NCBI GenBank assembly: GCA_905221605.1 | Contig: CAJNDS010002388.1 | Location: 250,001 to 314,000 of the forward strand | Source of the DNA: Symbiodinium natans | Taxonomy: Eukaryota; Sar; Dinophyceae; Suessiales; Symbiodiniaceae | Length of the DNA stretch: 64,000 bases | Direction of reading: 5' to 3' | Shown here: positions 41,301 through 52,089 of the stretch, piece after piece | Position numbering within the stretch: the stretch's first letter is position 1 | Layout of the letters: each line of letters starts with the position of its first letter | Position numbers and translations under genes: made by a program | The notes under the pieces: generated by a model | What the model was told of the DNA's origin: nothing | What the model saw: only the letters and a program-made list of their open reading frames with translations | The model's database searches: none

Positions 41301-44300
41301 GTTTAGGGTTTAGGGTTTAGGGTTTAGGGTTTGGGGATCAAGCGGCACTGCAGCGAAGAAGAGCCTGATGGAAGGAATGGCCATACGGGATTGCGGCAGT
41401 TCGTGGGGATGTCTTGCCATTTGCCAAATTGAACTGGCTTCCGAGCGTCTACTGTTTGCTTAAGAACCCTCGAAATTTCAAAAATGACATGATAATCCCT
41501 ATTATTACGTTATCCCTATGAGGAAGAATATGTTATTTTTTTGTTTGGGGGGGGTTCTTAAGCAATTCGTAGCCCTTTGGTTAGCAACCATCTGCTACAG
41601 TACCAACTACCAGACAAGGCCCGAAACCCTAAACCCCCTAAACCCCGAACCCCCTCGACCCTAAACCTTAAACCCTAAACCCTAAACAACCTAAACCCCA
41701 CAAACCCTGAAGAGCGCCACATCTTTCTCCGAGGAGCGTGGAAGACGGATCGCGGCAGGCATCCTTCGCTCCCTATCGACCCTAGCTAGGCCCTTGGAAC
41801 ATTTTATATGTTTTTCTCTTAGTGGGGTTTAAGAGGATCACATAGTAGCCCTAAACCCTAAACCCCTAAACCCTAAACCCGGAATATTGTTTCAGACTGT
41901 TCTAATGGCCATCCGAGGTCCGACCTTCAACTTCCAGGCCTCAACGGTCCACGACGGCAGCTTCGTGTTTCAGGACCTTCGGGTAGCCCTGTGGTTTAGG
42001 GTTTAGGGTTTAGGGTATAGGGTTTAGGGTTTAGGGTCGAGGGTTTAGGGTTTAGGGTTTAGGGACCCCTTTTTTTTTTTCGGGGGGGGGGGGGGGGGTT
42101 CAAGGTTCCCTTGTAAAGTAACCAACCCCCCCCCCCCACAAAAAAAAAAATGGTGCCCTTGTTATAATGTGGGTGCTATTATTAGGCTATCAAGCAGGAC
42201 AGGCTTGGAAGTTTTGTTACGCTCCTCTGGCAGTGTCAACTTTGCTGAGGCAGATGTCAGCAGGGCACGCGCGCTTGCAGTTGCGTTCTCCTGAATCTGT
42301 CAGCTCTCGCATCCCATGGTATATTCGTAGATTTTGTGGCACCCTAAACCCTAAATCCTAAATCCGGAAGTCGTAGACCCTGCCCAACCAATTACAACGG
42401 CCTCTGAGAAATTCCCTGTGCCAGGACCGAGCGGGGGGAGTCTACCGAGTCACCACAGGATTGAAGCTCATTTGGTATGCCAGTGCGCCTGTGAGGGAAT
42501 CTGGCACAACTGCAGCAGCCGTGATCCACGATGGCCGTGTCTTCGCCATGAGCAACACCGGCGACGCCTTGAGCGCCTGGACTGGCACCCTCAAACCTGA
42601 GACCCTCGAAACCCCCGAAGGGTGTAGGGTTTAGGGTTTCGGGTTTAGGGTTTAGGTTTTAGGGTTTAGGGTTTAGGGTACCCAGATCCCATCAACCCTC
42701 CACTCTCGAAGGTGGTAAAGAGTCACTTGGGCTGCTGCACGTGTCCCTTGTCTGAATTTCGAGATGCGACGTTTCCCTACTTACCTTAAGAAACCAACGC
42801 CTACCTTGTTGTTCTGCTACCTCAGAACCCTTTGTAGGGTTCTTATAGGCCACCTATCAAATGCGGGTTCGGGGCCAACCCTAAACCCTAAACCCTAAAC
42901 CCTAAACCCTAAACCCTAAACCCTAAACCCTAAACCCTAAACCCTAAACGAAGTTCAGGGTTCTTAAGGCGGCTTTTGGGGAAGTCAGCAGCTGAACCGC
43001 GGAAGCCCGGAGCTGGGAAGCCCAAGGTACGACTATGCAGACGGCCAGTTTCTTTGGTCCCAGGACCTTTGGAGAAAAAACAGGGGTTTAGGGTTTAGGG
43101 TTTGGGGTTTAGGGTTTAGGGTTTAGGGGTTTAGGGTTTAGGGTTTAGGGTTTGGGGTTTAGGGTTTAGGGTTTAGGGTTTAGGGCCTTAATGTGGGTTT
43201 ACAGGGTTTAGGGTAGCGGTACGTTCGGACTTCAGTTTGCTCAGCCAGTAATAAGCAGCATGGGGCTTAGCTTGATGTGCTGTTTTTTTTTTTTTTTTTT
43301 CCGAGCATGTCTTGGACAAGTTGCCGCTTGTGGAGGCCTTTGTAGTTTCTGCTGGGATTCCTGTCTCTGTGCTCTTAGTCGCCATCGTGGCACGTTTTTG
43401 GTTGAGGACCTGCCCTACGAGGGCAACCAGGCGGTGGCCATCGGCGAGCTGGCAGGTAGCCCCGGTAAGACCTCGCTGAGCCTGCTACAAAGCCAAGAAA
43501 CTTTTTTTTTTTGGGGTGGGGGGGGGGGGGGGGGGTGGGGTGGGGGGAGGCATGAAGGCGACGGAGTTGCTTACTTTAGTTTTCTAAGGTCCCGAGTTCC
43601 AAACCCTAAGCCCCAAACCCTGAACCCTGAACTCTAAACCCCAACCCTAAACCCCAAACCCTAAACCCCAAGCCCCCAACCCTAAACCCCAAACCCTAAA
43701 CCCTAGCCCTAAACCCTAAACCCTAAACCCTAAACCCTACACCCTAAACCCTGCAAGTCCCAGGATCCTCGGCATGGGTAAGAACCCACAGCTGCCCATC
43801 ATCGTGAGGGTCGGCTTCACCCTTCCGGCCTTCTTGAGCCTCGGCCAGTACTAGGAAGGGTTTAGGGTTTAGGGTTTAGGGTTTAGGGTTTAGGGTTTAG
43901 GGTTTAGGGCTAGGGTGTAGGGCTTTAGGGTTTAGGATTTAGGGTTTTGGGTTTAGGGTTTAGGGTTGCCCTTTTTCCACCCGTTTTTGTAGGGTTTAGG
44001 TTAGGTCCCTCTGGAAGCCCCTGTAAACGCTGAGGACCCAGAATTCTGTTCGTCTCAGGGTAGGTGCATGGACCCTTCATCTGGTCCCTTACCCTCTAAA
44101 GGGTTCCGACGTATGTGCCCTTAATTTGTATAGGGTATAGAGGGGGTTCTTCTAAGGTCCAATACTAAGGGACCATGTATTTACCCTTAGATTTCCGTTA
44201 GAGTTTAGGTTCCACTTGGGTGATCATTCTTGCTAAGAAAAACAGTGCATATTTAGTGCTAATCATGAGTAAGTATAAAGATAACTCTAATTCTTACTGC

Positions 44301-47044
44301 TAATATACTATGCGTTCTTGTTAGGAATCATTAGGGTTATGTTTAAGCAAAAACAGCTGGGACTACCATACATAGAGACAGAGAGAAGTATTACTAGTGG
44401 TAGTATGCAACAGTATGTATAGACTATTTTCTTTTTGATTGAGATCAGCATGGGGCCATCCTCTCCAGGGCCCCTCAGCCGTGACACCCAGCTGCTTCAC
44501 CTGTTTAGGGTTTGGGGTTTAGGGTTTAGGGTTTAGGGTTTAGGGTAGACTTGTTTGAAGGATCCCCTTCTTCTTGCCGTTCCACTTGCTGAGCCTCTAC
44601 CTCCCTTCCCTCTTCGCGGGCAAGCAGGGGCGGTCGGTCACCGCCATGGACGCTGCCACCGGTGCTGTCCTCTGGTATCACGAGCTCCTTGGACCGACTG
44701 CAGGGCCCATCCCAGGCTGCCTAAAGAAGCCGACTATACTGTGTACGATACCAAAGAAGCCCTAAACCCTAAACCCTAAACCCTAAACCCCAAACCCTAA
44801 ACCCTAAACCCTAAACCCTACAGATCTCACGACACCCCGCACTTTGAAGCACACCCTGAAACAGCTCGGGGCCCCGAGGATGGAGCCCTTCCAACTCCCT
44901 GCCGCACTGGGCGACTCCGAGAACGTCTCTTGGCTTTCTTCTGGTTGGCTCCTAAACCCTAAACCCTAAACCTTGAACTTGTTGTGTATTGTAGAAACCA
45001 CAATAAGCAGCTTAAAAGTTAAACTTTTCGGAGGGGTTCAGAAGTCATCCAAGGTCTTGGAACGCTTCCAGGCGATGCAGAATGGCTCCAACCCCAACAA
45101 CGCACCTTGGAGAACATGTGTTTAAGGGGGGCTTGGGAGTTTAAGGTTTAGGGTGTGGGGTTTGGGGTTTAGGGTTTACGGCTTTAGGGTTTAGGGGTGC
45201 TGGAAGCACACTTTCCTTCAAGAGCCCAAAACCTACTTGTGTGTAGGCTGGTGTGGGGGCTTGACTTCAACCCTGACAGCCTACTACAGGGTCGGAAAAA
45301 CTACTAAACGTTTTCCCTTACGGCCCCTCTGTAATTTTGCTACAATAACCACCCCGAAACCCCCCCCAAAAAAACAAAAAAAACTATTCAAATCATTAAG
45401 GCCCCTACATGACTTCCCTTGATACAAGGAACCAATCTGTCTGCCCGATGCCAACGCGCAGCCTGTCATCGATGGAGCTGGCACCGCCTTTGTCCCTTTC
45501 CAGGCACCCCTCAGGGTTTGGGTTTAGGGTTTGGGGTTTAGGGTTTAGGGTTTAGGGTTTACGGTTTACGGTTTAGGGTTTAGGGTTTAGGGTTAGGGTT
45601 CAGAAGTTTAGGGTTTAGGGATAGTAGCAAGAGTTGTTTACCACCAGCTATACTGGCAAGAGCAGAGAAACTTAGTAGCCATCGTCATATAGCCGTAGTA
45701 ATAGTAGTGATCAGACGACCAAGTCACAACAACCATAGCAACGAAAGTAGGAGCAACAACAGCCGAGTGGCTTAGCCGGGCTCAAGGGCTTCGAGGTCAG
45801 GTCACGGAGGGGGCTTTGAGGATTCCCATTTGTGGCTCTTGCGGCGTGGCGGCTGGGGGTTCGGGGGTTTTCGGGTGTAGGGTTTGTGGGATTTCCTGCG
45901 CCCCCCCCCCCCCCCCCACAGCTCCAAAGCCCTCCCTATTGTCTCGTCGAGGGCCAAGGCACCTGGGGAACTACAAAAGGCCTCAAAAGAGGTTCTGGTC
46001 CATATGCCATATACTTCTAAGGCAGGAATTGGAGCAGTACTAGGGTCTATGATACCAGTTTTTGGGTTTTCTTTGGCCCCAAAGGCCGCTCGCGCTTACG
46101 GGGGGGAGTCGCTGCCAGGATGGTGTGCTCTACGCCCTGCGAGATGAGGATGGCGACGGCCACATCTCGGCAGGGGAGGTCAAGGCACCCGCCCCAGCGC
46201 ACGCGAACACAAAACTGGACATGAAGCAGGGTATAGATTGCTGTTCTTGGTTCCTTTTCTTTTAAATATTGGTGAGTGTATATACCGGGTGTCCTTTTGG
46301 GGATACAAGACATATGTATGAATATATATATATATATATACCCCACATCACCTGGCAGAAGTGGGCAACAAAGTGGACTTGTATTGATAGATGTTAGAAC
46401 TGATAAATGCAAGAAATGCATACCGACATCATGATTACGTTTATAGATAGGTCATGTGTGTGTCTGGACATTTCAAGGCTCCCTCACCCCTGCCCAGCGC
46501 CTCTCCACAAACCCTTTGGGTGGTCAGCCGACAAGAGCAGAAGACCTTTAGACTGTTTTTTATGTATACATATTTTGTGTAGGTATGTGTATATATGGTT
46601 CAGCGTCGAGCGTCCTGGGCCCCCCCCCCCCATGGTATCCCCCCCCCCCCAAGTCTACTCTACGGTCCCTAAACCCTAAACCCTAAACCCTAAACCCCCA
46701 AACCCTAAACCCTAAACCCTAAACCCTAAAACCTAAACCCTAACCCTAAACCCTAAACCTTAAGTCTTAAACCTTAAACCCTAAACCCTAAAACCCTGAA
46801 CCCTAAACCCTAACCCTAAAACCAACCCCCAACCACACCACAGGGGGGGGGGATCATCTTAGTACCCCATCCGCGGGGAAAACCCTAAACCCTAAACCCT
46901 AAACCCTAAACCCTAAAACCCTAAACCGTAAACCCTAAACCCTAAACCCTAAAACCCTAAAACCCTAAAACCCTAAACCCTAAACCCTAAACCCTAAAAC
47001 CCTAAAACCAACCCCCAACCACACCACAGGGGGGGGGGGGGGAT

Positions 47045-47087
<43 letters not shown>

Positions 47088-48795
47088 AGGGGGGGGGGGT
47101 AGGGGGGGGGGGGTAGGGGGGGGGGTAGGGGGGGGGGGGGGAGGGGGGGGGGGGGGGGGGCGCCGGGGCCGAATCATATATATATATATATATAATATAC
47201 GCATCTATATATGTATATGTGTATGTATGTGTATGTGTATATGTATATATTCTTACATCATGAATAGACAGCAGAACATACTCTAATAGACAACACATAT
47301 ACATGTATGACAATCTTACCATGCCAAAACCCTAAGTCTCAGCACAAGCCTGGTTCCTGGTTGGTTACAATTTTGCATTCTTATCTTTCTAAAATTCCTA
47401 ATAAGGAATGAACATATGCCCTAAACCCTAAACCCTAAACCCCAAACCCTAAACCCTAATCCTAAACCCTAAACCCTAACAAGGAAGCAGAAGCAGCCGA
47501 GGCCCATTTCGTCGGCTCGGCTTTCCAGGCCTCGCCGGGCATGGCCCCCGGGCTTCTCGCCGCTCCGACCGACTTGGAAGCGGCCAGGGTTTAGGGTTTA
47601 GGGTTTAGGGTTTAGGGTTTAGGGTTTAGGGTTTAGGGTTTAGGGTTTAGGGTTTAGGGTTTAGGGTTTAGGGTTTAGGGTTTGAGGCATAGGAGCGTAG
47701 CATTTGGGATCGAGAGAGGGTTAGGGGGTCTAGGGTCTAGGGCTTAGGGAACTGGTCGGTAGGGAGTAGCACTCACTCACCAGCAGCTAAGCGCGAAGCT
47801 TGAGGAGCCCTTAAAGGTGTAAGCAAACGCATGGTGATAACTGTTTCATGAACATATGTTTCGCGGTTCTTCAAGCAACTGCTGTGGGCTGCTAAGAACC
47901 CCCGAGCTTCATGGGCTTTTGGGTTTCTCAAACTTTTGTTTTTTTTTTGTAATTCTTGCGCATCGGCCTGCTCTATGCAGGGTTCGATTCGCTTTGCAGA
48001 CGGCTTGCGCGTATGCCCGTACCGTCCTAAGCCCTAACCCCCTAAGGGATGGGATAGGCTCAGGAGGGTCGATGCCCTAAACCCTAAACCCTAAACCCTA
48101 AACCTTAAACCCTAAACCCTAAATACAGAGCACGGCGGACCTCCTCCGAGCAGCCATTCTCCGTTTTGCGACCAGGAATCATATCTGTCACCCTAAACCC
48201 TAAGGCCTTGAACCCTAAACCCCAGACTCTTCACAGTTTATAGGGCTTATATTCGGATGTGTTCCCCCTCATACAAACAGTCCTTAATTGGGATGATAAT
48301 AGGGGTACTATAATCCCTATTAAGGACTGTTGGTGTAAAGGGGTACATCCCAAGGTTGGTTGGGGTTTATGGGGTTTACAGGGCTCATAGGGTTCATCCG
48401 GTTTATGCTCGGGGCTCATAGGGTTTATACGGCTTCTAGGGTATTGGGGCAAACCCTAAGCTCTGAGCTGTCAGACCCTCTATACGAGTCTCTCCACTAA
48501 GCGTTTTGGGTTTAGGATTTAGGGTTTAGGATTTCGGGCTTAGGGTTAGGTTGAACGCCTCGTAGACAGCCCAACTGGGAAGGCCCCCAGCCCTGAACCA
48601 ACAACTTGACCCTGAACCCTAAACCCCAAACCCTAAACCCTAAACCTTAACCCTGAACCCTGAACCCTAAACCCCAAACCCTAAACCAAAACCCTAAGCC
48701 CTAAGCCCTAAACCCTTTAGTGTCTTGAAGTTCGCAAAAAAACCGAGGCCGTTGTCGACTGCAGCGGCCGGCTGGAGGTCTTCCTCGGCCCCTGA
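38378..48795 (+). CDS. PQQ-type beta-propeller protein with an EF-hand
   Basis: Exons 38378-38421, 39574-39659, 39956-40061, 40687-40749, 41153-41238, 41918-41982, 42425-42565, 44628-44699, 45429-45503, 46119-46184, 47484-47579 and 48748-48795 total 948 bases, 316 codons, all in phase, ending in TGA. Propeller blades are visible: VRATPLIDDQKNIYITSVAG, FSPKGQLLWS, GFLIALDLDTGVERW, DRAGGVYRVTTGLKLIWY, SVTAMDAATGAVLWY and QPVIDGAGTAFVPFQDGVL. A canonical EF-hand loop, DEDGDGHISAGE, lies in exon 46119-46184, so the protein probably binds calcium. Donors are mostly GC, with GT at 40750 and 41983 and probably GA at 38422. The family includes quinoprotein dehydrogenases and non-enzymatic propellers; a secreted or vacuolar site is likely but unproved. 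The 5' end is not certain (see 35987). Confidence 0.85.
38461..38610. mobile_element. MITE family A copy split by a TTTAGGG array
   Basis: The element starts GGGATGTTCCCTTATACTA and ends GTATAAGGGGGAGCATCC. At 38482-38526 it is interrupted by six TTTAGGG units. The direct repeat TTATACTA lies on both sides (38474-38481 and 38527-38534), whereas uninterrupted copies have it once. Confidence 0.9.
39316..39373. mobile_element. Half copy of MITE family A
   Basis: GGGATGTTCCCCCTTATACG and ACAGTCCTTCAT are present, but the right half is missing after about 39373. Confidence 0.75.
40099..40256. mobile_element. MITE family C copy with insertions
   Basis: GGGGGCTGGGTCGTC at the left and GGGTATTCAGCCCC at the right. 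A short TTTAGGG run (40112-40128) and about 50 bp of AT-rich sequence are inserted. It lies in the propeller intron 40062-40686. Confidence 0.7.
41241..41335 (+). repeat. TTTAGGG array at the 5' end of a propeller intron
   Basis: Thirteen near-perfect units begin two bases after the GC donor at 41239-41240. The same intron ends with a CCCTAAA run at about 41850-41880, so the two ends are complementary. Confidence 0.95.
41450..41570. mobile_element. MITE family B copy
   Basis: CTACTGTTTGCTTAAGAACCC and GGGGGTTCTTAAGCAATTCGTAG are clear inverted ends around an AT-rich core. Confidence 0.88.
41784..41917. mobile_element. MITE family D copy whose right end is a splice acceptor
   Basis: The left end is CTAGCTAGGCCCTTGG and the right end is GGCCATCCGAG; exon 41918-41982 begins at the next base. 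A CCCTAAA run (about 41850-41880) interrupts the inner GGTTTAAGAGGATCA..GGAATATT, which is continuous in the 23485 copy. Confidence 0.75.
42566..44627 (+). other. Long propeller intron with extra exon-like islands
   Basis: This GC-AG intron of 2,062 bp holds alternating CCCTAAA and TTTAGGG arrays. Between them are open segments: near 43026-43070 (YDYADGQFLWSQ, blade-like), 43405-43465 (EDLPYEGNQAVAIGELAG) and 43770-43856 (MGKNPQLPIIVRVGF, ending TAG). They may be unused or duplicated exons, or parts of another gene. The main chain reads through perfectly without them. Confidence 0.5.
46590..47200. repeat. G/C homopolymers, GGATACCAT blocks, CCCTAAA variants and (AT)n
   Basis: An inverted copy (46619-46650) and a direct copy (47038-47195) of the poly-G/GGATACCAT/AT element flank variant CCCTAAA arrays. 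No exon is supported between 46185 and 47483. Confidence 0.75.
48253..48352. mobile_element. MITE family A copy
   Basis: CGGATGTGTTCCCCCTCATAC and GTGTAAAGGGGTACATCCCA are the ends; ACAGTCCTTAAT and TTAAGGACTGT the inner arms. It lies in the last propeller intron. Confidence 0.85.
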
Positions 48796-48947
48796 GGAAC
48801 CTAAGCCCTAAACCCTGAACCCTCAGCCCTAAACCCTAAACCCTAACCCCGAAAACCCTAAACCCTGGACCTGCCCCTAAACCCTAAACCCCAAACCCCT
48901 AAATCCTCGACCCTCAACCCCTTGAAGACGCTTCGCGCGACTCTAAG

Positions 48948-49639
48948 GGAACCAAGCCTCGCTTGGACCACGTCGCCGCTTCCGTGGAGAAAAGCTGGGT
49001 TTAGGGTTTAGGGTTTAGGGTTTAGGGTTTAGGGTTTAGGGTTTAGGGTTTAGGGTTTAGGGTTTAGGGTTTAGGGTTCAAAGTTAATCCAAACCCAAGG
49101 AGGGGTTTAGGGTTTAAGGGCTCGCAGCGCGGGTGAGCACAGGGGGGTGTCTGGATGGGCTCCCCTTCATTTGGCCCGAAACGCCTGCCTCAGGCATCAC
49201 GATCTACCTCGCCCTGAGCCCGGCAAGTGCAAGTGAACAGTTTGGGGTTGTCTGCACATGTGTGTATATATATAGATACACATACACGTATACGTATACG
49301 TATACATATACATATACATATACGTATACGTATACATATACATATACATATACACATACACACATACATATACATACTTGCATATGCATAGAGAAACAAG
49401 TATATATACATATCATATGTATGTATGTGTATATGTGCATATTTATGTACACACACACACACATATATGTGTGTTGTATGTATGCATGCATGCATGTATG
49501 TATGTAGGTATGTATGTATGTATGCATATAGACTACACCTACAGAAACTTTCCAGAAGGCAAGAGTCTAAGAGGTCCATGCTCCTCTGGACCGGGTTCTC
49601 CAGGGCTTGGAGCGACTGTTGAAGCAGTGCCCCCCTCCG

Positions 49640-49680
<41 letters not shown>

Positions 49681-50297
49681 ACCCCGCAAGGGTTTAGGGT
49701 TTAATTAGGGGGTTTAGGGTTGCAACAAGCTCTGGCGATTTGAGTGCTTCCAGGCTCATGGGTACGTGCAGGTAGGGTTATAAGTAGGATAACTATGGTT
49801 ATAACTTTGTTCAGGGTACTTATCACCCCACTTCTAAGTACCTATGAACCTCCAAGTACCCAAAGCCGAGGTGAAGGACGGCTGCAAGAACATGAGCATG
49901 CCGACGCCTCGGAGTGTCAAGCCCGAGCTCAACACACAGTCAAAGCAGCACAGAGGGTTTAGGGTTTAGGGTTTAGGGTTTAGGGTTTAGGGTTTAGGGT
50001 TTGCTAGAGTTTCCACCCTAATCCCTAAGCCCTCTCAAGTTGTGTTCCATTGTGGGCTTTGGTCTGAGGTATTGCCTGCTGATGGTGGGCCTGATGTGCA
50101 GCTTGCAGGCCACCCTGAGATGGTGAGCCCCAACCCCTGGAACCTGAAATCCGTTCAAGGTCGAGTTTTGGGCCCATAGGTATTAGGGTTTAGGGTTTAG
50201 GGTTTAGGGGTGCAGAAGAAGAAGGCAGGCAATCCTAACCACCCTGAAGCTGGAGCATTCGAGCATGAGGCACAGCATACGAAGCAAGATCTGCTGA
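48948..50297 (+). CDS. 3' exons of an unrecognised gene
   Basis: Six exons chain in phase with a total of exactly 300 bases: 48948-48993, 49194-49222, 49574-49628, 49866-49926, 50069-50108 and 50229-50297 (stop TGA). All five donors are GC and all acceptors AG. The product includes KPRLDHVAASVEKSITIYL, HAPLDRVLQGLERLLKQ, CKNMSMPTPRSVKPE, a hydrophobic stretch YCLLMVGLMCSLQ and a basic end (KLEHSSMRHSIRSKIC). The hydrophobic part may be a membrane segment. No family is recognised. It starts only about 150 bp after the propeller stop codon, so its 5' end must be close or the two belong to one locus. Confidence 0.6.
49258..49530. repeat. Compound dinucleotide microsatellite
   Basis: Mixed TA, CA, CG and ATGT repeats of about 270 bp within the intron 49223-49573. 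The long open frames across it are low-complexity artefacts. Confidence 0.95.
49757..49862. mobile_element. MITE family F copy
   Basis: CTCATGGGTACGTGCAGG and CTAAGTACCTATGAACCTCCAAGTA form imperfect inverted ends. The right end lies about 4 bp before the acceptor of exon 49866-49926. Confidence 0.7.
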
Positions 50298-50324
50298 TCG
50301 GCATCTAAACCTTCTAAAGCCTAA

Positions 50325-50437
50325 ACTAGGATGCCCAGTAGTACCCTTATTCCCTTTTTGGGGGGTTTAGGTTCCCTTATAAACCTCTTTAAGCAAAAAA
50401 GGGCACCCTTTTGTCGCCTAGGTTACTGGGCAGCCTA
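50325..50437. mobile_element. MITE family E copy with both ends
   Basis: The clearest copy: GCCCAGTAGTACCCTTATTCC at the left and AGGTTACTGGGC at the right, flanked by CTAGGAT and AGCCTAG. Confidence 0.8.
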
Positions 50438-50549
50438 GTAAACACTATACCCTACCAAGAACCTAGCCTCGCAGTTACCTCGAAGCCCTCAACACCCTTT
50501 GAACCCCAAAAGCCCTCTGAAACCTGATGGGGGTTTAGGGTTTAGGGTT

Positions 50550-50665
50550 CTGAAACTCTTCTTAAGGGTGGGCAATTAGCCTTTAACTTTTTTGCTATAT
50601 ATAATCCCATTTTAAATGAAAGATTAACCTTGTTTGGGCTAGGGTATTCAGCCCCTTAGGCGGAA
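50550..50665. mobile_element. MITE family C copy
   Basis: AAGGGTGGGCAATTAGCC at the left, AATCCCATTTTAAAT in the core and GGGCTAGGGTATTCAGCCCC at the right. Confidence 0.75.
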
Positions 50666-51928
50666 AAAAGCCTCATAAAGACCCCCCTCCCCCCCCTTCC
50701 CCCCAAAAAAAACAAATTAAACAAGAGCCCTCTACAGCCCGATCAGAAAAACTAACCGACTCACACAAGCCTTCAATGCCCTAAACTGTAGGCCCACTAG
50801 AATGAGGCCTTTTTCGAGACTTTGGCCCTTCTCGGAAGCATCGCGGGACGAAGGACCAAAAAGAAGGGACAAAGGGTTCAGGGTTTGGGGTTTACGGGTT
50901 AGGCTTTAGGGTTTTGGGCTCTTAGGGTTTAAGGGTTTTATGGTGAACATCAGCTTGGGACGGCGGAGATGTACCTTGGGGCGAAATCAACCCTGAAATT
51001 GGGATTGGAGACCCTGTACCACTACAATCCTGATGACGTTATATGCGCCAGAAGCCTTTTGTTGTTCTTTTTGTCCCGAAGCTTTGGGGTTTTGGAGGCC
51101 GAGAGGTGTTTCATCGTGCCGCCGGCCTCCCTGGATTCCCTTCAAGATCTCAATTCAGGCCCTTTAGGGTTTAGGGTTGGGGTTTAGGGTTATATAAGCC
51201 CCTAAACTTACCCAGAAGCCCCCTCCCCCCCCCCTTTCCGGTAGGAGTGTCACAGTGATTCGGGGCTTCGCGCTCCTGGGAGTTCGTGGGATACGGCCAT
51301 GGAACTGCCCCAAACCCCAAACTCAAACAGCGCCACCCCCGCCCCTAAACCCTAAACCCTATAAACCCTAAAAAGCACCCACCCCCACCGCCTCTGCCCA
51401 CCCCCAAATTCCACTAAAACAAACCCAAGCACGCCCCCAACAATCGCAAACCCACCACAAGAAAAGCCATCAAACACAAACAAGAACCCTCTTGAACCCA
51501 CCCCCTTCCCCGCCGTGAACCCTGAACCCTGAACCCTAAACCCCCTCCCCCCAAAGCGTATCCGAGTGCAAGAAAACATTGCTTTCCAAGGACCACCAGC
51601 ACCATCGTCTCACCAGGCTCTCGCTATGGTCCCAGCATGTCCCAGCGGCTAGGGGTTCAGGGTTTAGGGTTTAGGGTTTAGGGTTTAGGGTTTAGGGTTT
51701 AGGGTTTAGGGTCGACAGGGCTTCCAATGCTTTATGGGTTTTAGGGCTTGATGGGGGTTCAGGAGTCAGATTTAGGGGTTCATAGGGTTTAAGGTTTAGG
51801 GAGTTAGGCGCTCTTGGGCGTGGTTGCGGCTTTTGGTGAGTTCATAGGGTTTAGGGTTTAGGGTTTTGGGTTTAGGGTTTAGGGTTAGTGAGTTTCGGGT
51901 TTATGGTTTAGGGTTTAGGGTTTAGTGT
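50666..51928. other. Spacer with scattered exon-like pieces
   Basis: Open segments occur near 51101-51162 (AERCFIVPPASLDSLQDLN, acceptor TTGGAG|G) and 51580-51640 (KDHQHHRLTRLSLWSQ). TTTAGGG arrays are at 51655-51710 and 51845-51930. The product is unknown. Confidence 0.4.
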
Positions 51929-52014
51929 TGGGATGTTCCCCCTCATAGGGGATTACGAATCGGGGGTACTATACTCCCTATTAAGGACTGTTCGTATAAG
52001 GGGGAGCATCCCAA
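51929..52014. mobile_element. MITE family A copy with internal deletion
   Basis: TTGGGATGTTCCCCCTCATA and GTATAAGGGGGAGCATCCCAA are intact ends; the left inner arm is missing. Confidence 0.85.
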
Positions 52015-52089
52015 GGTGTAGAAGTTGAGGGGGTTGAGGGGGTCAGGAGTTAGGGTTTAGGGTTTGGGGTTTAGGGTGTAGGGACTTAG

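Noticed and set aside
46980-47322. Proline-rich frames of 74-106 residues
   Set aside because: They translate a poly-G/C tract and an AT repeat.
49133-49579. Overlapping frames of 107-129 residues rich in Tyr, Thr, Ile and His
   Set aside because: They translate a TA/CA microsatellite on both strands and are not genes.
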